Part shown: positions 60,972-64,000 of the stretch, piece after piece
How positions within the stretch are numbered: the first letter of the stretch is position 1
Layout: each line of letters opens with the position of its first letter
Source of the DNA: Rallus limicola
Taxonomy: Eukaryota > Chordata > Aves > Gruiformes > Rallidae
DNA: 64,000 nucleotides
NCBI GenBank assembly: GCA_022605955.1
Contig: JAKCOZ010000007.1
Coordinates: 33,086,991-33,150,990 of the forward strand
Reading direction: 5' to 3'
The notes under the pieces: model-generated
Told to the model about the DNA's origin: nothing
Seen by the model: only the letters and a program-made list of their open reading frames with translations
The model's database searches: none
Made by a program: the position numbers and the translations under genes

Positions 60972-61250
60972 AAGAATCACAGAATCATAGAGTAGTTAAG
61001 TTGGAAGGGACCTTTAAAGGCAATCTACTCCAACCTCCCTGCAATGAGAAGCTGCATCTTCAACTACGTCAGGTTACTCAGAGCCCCGTCAAGCCTGAGC
61101 TGGAATGTTTCTAGAGATGGGACATCTACCACCTCTCTGGGCAACCTCTGCCAGTGTTGAATCACCTGCATTGTAAAAAATTTCTTCCTTATTTCTAGTC
61201 TAAATCTACCCTCTTTCAGCTTTAAACCATTACCCCTTGTTCTATCAAGA
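60972..61250 (-). mobile_element. CR1 LINE 3' fragment
   Basis: It starts AAGAATCACAGAATCATAGA, the reverse-complemented CR1 3' end, then GTTGGAAGGGACCTTTAAAG. The coding tail follows (TCTAGAGATGGGACATCTAC, TTTCTTCCTTATTTCTAGTC), ending near TTACCCCTTGTTCTATCAAG. It is truncated at about the same place in ORF2 as the copy at 37921-38195. There is no intact frame. Confidence 0.93.
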
Positions 61251-61944
61251 AATTAATCTAAAAATAAAACAATTGCTGTTGTGTTTGGGTGAGATCACCT
61301 GAACAATGCATACATTATAGGATCACAAGCAAGCAGAGGGAGGTACAGTGCTCAAACATTAGCTGGTATTTCTACAAAAGGCCCAGTCTCATGAAGCCCA
61401 CAGACTAAAAGGATTAATATTAATGCCAGATCTGTCCATAGATAATGATCCAAGCCAAGTAAACCCCCTGGGAAAATTTCTATTAGTTTCAACCAGTTTT
61501 GAACTGGAGTTATAAATGAAGTGAATCTGTGTGCTCTGATCTGTTAACACAGCATACATTGCTTATTTTATATAATAGAATATAGTTTTTTCATCCGCAA
61601 AACATTTAAGGCAAGCACAGCAACATGAAACATCACAAAAGCCTGAAGTAAATGAAGGTTATTTTGCCTATGGGTCTCCTTAAATTGAGACCATCTGTTG
61701 GCCTAATGAAACAGGTGCTGAGCGTTTGCAACTCCACTGAAGCACAGGGAGCTTGGTAGAGTTCTGCACTAGCCGAAAATCATCTCTCTTTTTTCAGCCC
61801 ACAATTACCTGTGAGCCAGTGTGTACTGCTGTTAGAAGAACCAGCCCAGTACAATCTCATAAATAGAATCAGCTTCATTACAGATGGGAAAACATTCACA
61901 TTTTTGGAACTGGTTATTATTTAATCCTTTATATTTGGCGTTTA
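61251..61944. other. Unique spacer, no gene seen
   Basis: Nothing was recognised on either strand between the CR1 and the solo LTR. Confidence 0.6.
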
Positions 61945-61949
61945 TCTAC
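61945..61949. repeat. Target-site duplication, left copy (TCTAC)
   Basis: It precedes the LTR at 61950. The right copy TCTAT at 62474-62478 differs only in the last base. Confidence 0.6.
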
Positions 61950-62204
61950 ATTAATGTTTTTGGCAGGGATAGAGTTAATTTTCTTCCTAGCAGCTGGTGT
62001 AGAGATGGATTTAGGATTTAGGATGAGAATAATGCTGATAACGCACACTCATGTTTTTAGTTGTTGCCAAGCATTAAAGGACTTTTCAGTTGGCCTGCCA
62101 ATGCGTAGGTTGGGGCACCCAAGACACTGGGAGGGGGCTCATCGAGGACAGCTGACCCAAACTGGCCAAAGGGATATTCTATACCATATATGGTCATTTT
62201 CCAC

Positions 62205-62210
62205 TTATAA
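62205..62210 (+). promoter_or_regulatory. TATA-like box of the solo LTR
   Basis: TTATAA followed by CTGGGGGG, at the position where related LTRs have a TATA box before the transcription start. It carries a change from TATAAA. Present activity is unknown. Confidence 0.5.
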
Positions 62211-62307
62211 CTGGGGGGTTGGCCAGGAGACAGGTCAGCTCAGGAACTGGCTGAGTATCATCTTCAGTTGGTGAGAAATTGTGCTAATCATCAGTTGTTT
62301 TGTGTAT

Positions 62308-62328
62308 CATTATTATTATTATTATTAA
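62308..62328. repeat. (ATT)n trinucleotide run inside the LTR
   Basis: About six to seven ATT units. Related LTR copies carry a similar run, so it belongs to the element and is not a separate microsatellite origin. Confidence 0.85.
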
Positions 62329-62346
62329 TTTTTGTTCCCCCAACCT

Positions 62347-62352
62347 ATTAAA
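62347..62352 (+). promoter_or_regulatory. Polyadenylation signal (ATTAAA) of the solo LTR
   Basis: The common AATAAA variant, 137 bp after the TATA-like box, marks the likely R region. A GT/T-rich stretch follows. Confidence 0.5.
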
Positions 62353-62473
62353 CTGTTTTAATGCACATGCCTTACTTTTCCTTTTCAATTCTCTCCCCCA
62401 TCCCACTGGGAGGCAGGCAGTGAGCAAATGGCTGTGTGGTTGTTTTGGCTTCTGGCTGGGTCAAATGACAACA

Positions 62474-62478
62474 TCTAT
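62474..62478. repeat. Target-site duplication, right copy (TCTAT)
   Basis: Four of five bases match 61945-61949; one substitution since insertion would explain the difference. Confidence 0.6.
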
Positions 62479-64000
62479 CCAAGAAGTAAATGCACCAAAA
62501 TACTGTTCCTTTGAGCTACAGGCATGCTAATTAAAAGCAAGAAGTGTTGAAAAGAATTACTGTATTGTCAGTCTAACTTTACAGGCCAAATATATTCAAG
62601 CAATTAATTTTAATATGTTCCAAATTTTATTCACTGTGGCATACAAAAGGGAAATGAAATAGCACTTAGCTCAAAACAAGAAATGGTTCCTCAGCTAGAG
62701 CTAAATGACTACACTTTTTTTAATTTCAGTTATTCTTTGCTAATTCATATAAACTCAAGATCTCTTACACAATGCAGATTTGACCTAGATTTATATAAAA
62801 CTGGGATTAAACCTTCTAGGATACATTAAACCAATAGATGCAGGTTGCTGGCAAAACTGACCTTTTCCTGACATTTCCATGGGATGCAAATTCCCTGGGC
62901 TCATGTCTACCAGCTGAAAAATGTTGCCACAAGCAAACGTTAATTTTAACAGAATTGTTTCATGGGGAAGACAATCTACTGAAATGGTTGAAAGGTTTAG
63001 GAAGCTTATTCCAAACCACTGGAAAATTGGTACAATAATTTCTGTGGAATTTATAGTTCCATTGTAGCCAGTTTTTCTTTATTCTATCCACATTATTGAT
63101 TCAGCTGTGCTAGTAATTGTAAGGGATGATGTTATAATAATGTCATTTTGGCAAGATGCAGTACTATTTAGCTAATACATTACTTTCTAAAAGGATTCCT
63201 TTTAGAAACCATATGTTCTTACCATATCATTTACTCCTTTCTCCCTAGCCTTTGAATACAAATAGAAATTGCAGGAGGTAACAAAGCTTGTCATATAATC
63301 TCTTCTCCCTTAACCTTTATTCAGGATGATCCCTTCAGCTCATGAAAAGTCTACTTTGGAGCAATGTGAAATGTTTGTTAGGAAGCGCAAAGCAAAGTAA
63401 AATTCAGCTGTTTGCAGCTTTCCCTACAGATATAGTATCCAACCCATGTTTTGTCAAAAGGTTTGACTCCTTTGATTAAACTTGAGAGTAGTTATGAATG
63501 AAATGGAGCCAATTTATTGTTTTGTATCAAAAGAAAAAGATAAATGCTGGGATTTCACATGCTGCCAGCTACAGATTGACCAAAATCTGAACTGTGAGGT
63601 TCTTGTTCTTGCTTCAAAGACAGAAAATGCCATAACTAAACCCTGGAGAGAGAGGGACCTGTATGAGCAGAAGGGCTGCAGGCAGAGGGTCACATCTATT
63701 TCACACCCTCCACCACTCTGTCTGAGGAAGACTATCCAGATCCTTGACTTCCATCCATGCCACATGAAAAAAATGAGCCTAAGATGCTGCCCAGAGCTTA
63801 GAAGGTTGGAGCAGCCTGCAAAAATTTGCTTGATTTTTGCTTTTTATTTTTTCCCACAAAGTCTACAAACAAATCAGCAGAGACAATTACAACATTTCTC
63901 TGTGATATGGACACTTCAGCACTTTTTCCTAAACAAAGCCCATGAGCTTTTTTAAGATATATAATGAATAGTTGTTGTATAGCTTTGTCCCACTAAAATG
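62479..64000. other. Unique noncoding sequence, no gene supported
   Basis: AT-rich flank. The longest frame is 157 codons (63482-63955 plus). It opens with two methionines close together, has no recognised domain, signal peptide or repeated motif, and is overlapped by an 83-codon minus-strand frame. I treat it as chance or an unrecognised exon. Confidence 0.5.

Larger units (their letters stand above)
61950..62473 (+). mobile_element. Solo LTR of an avian ERVL-like endogenous retrovirus
   Basis: A 524-bp LTR in plus orientation. It contains GGCAGGGATAGAGTTAATTT near the left end, GGACAGCTGACCCAAACTGG, GGGATATTCTATACCATATA, a TATA-like TTATAA (62205-62210), an ATT trinucleotide run (62308-62328), ATTAAA (62347-62352), TTCTCTCCCCCATCCCACTG and CTGGCTGGGTCAAATGACAA near the right end. 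I know this layout from an LTR family widespread in neoavian genomes. The 5' TG has decayed to AT; the 3' CA remains. No internal retroviral sequence or partner LTR is present, so it is a solo LTR. The 106-codon frame at 61954-62274 is a chance ORF in the LTR, not a gene. Confidence 0.88.

Noticed and set aside
61954..62274. 106-codon open frame
   Set aside because: It lies wholly inside the solo LTR between U3 and R; LTR copies of this type often have such frames by chance.
1..64000. Bacterial-type features, CRISPR arrays, tRNA or rRNA genes
   Set aside because: No regularly spaced repeats, cloverleaf or rRNA-like blocks were seen, and the sequence is a vertebrate nuclear type.

Overview
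The window looks like a stretch of bird nuclear DNA with no protein-coding gene that I can support. The organism call rests on repeats. At least thirteen fragments carry the 3' end or the ORF2 reverse-transcriptase/C-terminal region of the CR1 LINE, including the typical terminal motif ATTCTATGATTCTATGA or its reverse complement. Two long terminal repeats resemble LTR families common in neoavian genomes. The background is AT-rich, with no CpG island and no dense ORFs. I cannot fix the species; a neoavian bird fits better than chicken because of the LTR types, and this is an inference.

Layout. From 1 to 14.2 kb the sequence is mostly unique, broken by a minus-strand CR1 (2.65 kb), an old decayed plus-strand CR1-like tail (7.1 kb) and a plus-strand CR1 (8.3-9.0 kb). 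Two minus-strand CR1 pieces lie at 14.2-15.2 kb. From 15.2 to 25.8 kb I see no clear transposon. From 25.8 to 28.3 kb there is a repeat cluster: an old CR1 piece, a 916-bp minus-strand solo LTR with perfect 5-bp target-site duplications, a 10-bp tandem repeat and an 850-bp CR1. From 28.3 to 44.2 kb there is unique sequence with one CR1 (37.9 kb) and a possible LTR start (39.2 kb). A 900-bp CR1 lies at 44.2-45.1 kb. A cluster at 48.6-54.0 kb holds the longest CR1 relict of the window, which still shows the reverse-transcriptase motifs, next to an inverted CR1 fragment. From 54 to 61 kb there is unique AT-rich sequence containing a stretch that reads like a conserved noncoding element. Near the end are a last CR1 (61.0 kb) and a plus-strand solo LTR (61.95-62.47 kb).

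Nothing here works as an operon or pathway. All coding remnants belong to dead retrotransposons with stops and frameshifts. No tRNA, rRNA, CRISPR or bacterial feature was seen. The more unusual items are a perfect 15-bp-stem hairpin at 40.5 kb, a second 10-bp-stem hairpin at 37.3 kb, two G-quadruplex motifs, several short exact tandem duplications and the two solo LTRs. I found no convincing undescribed biological system.
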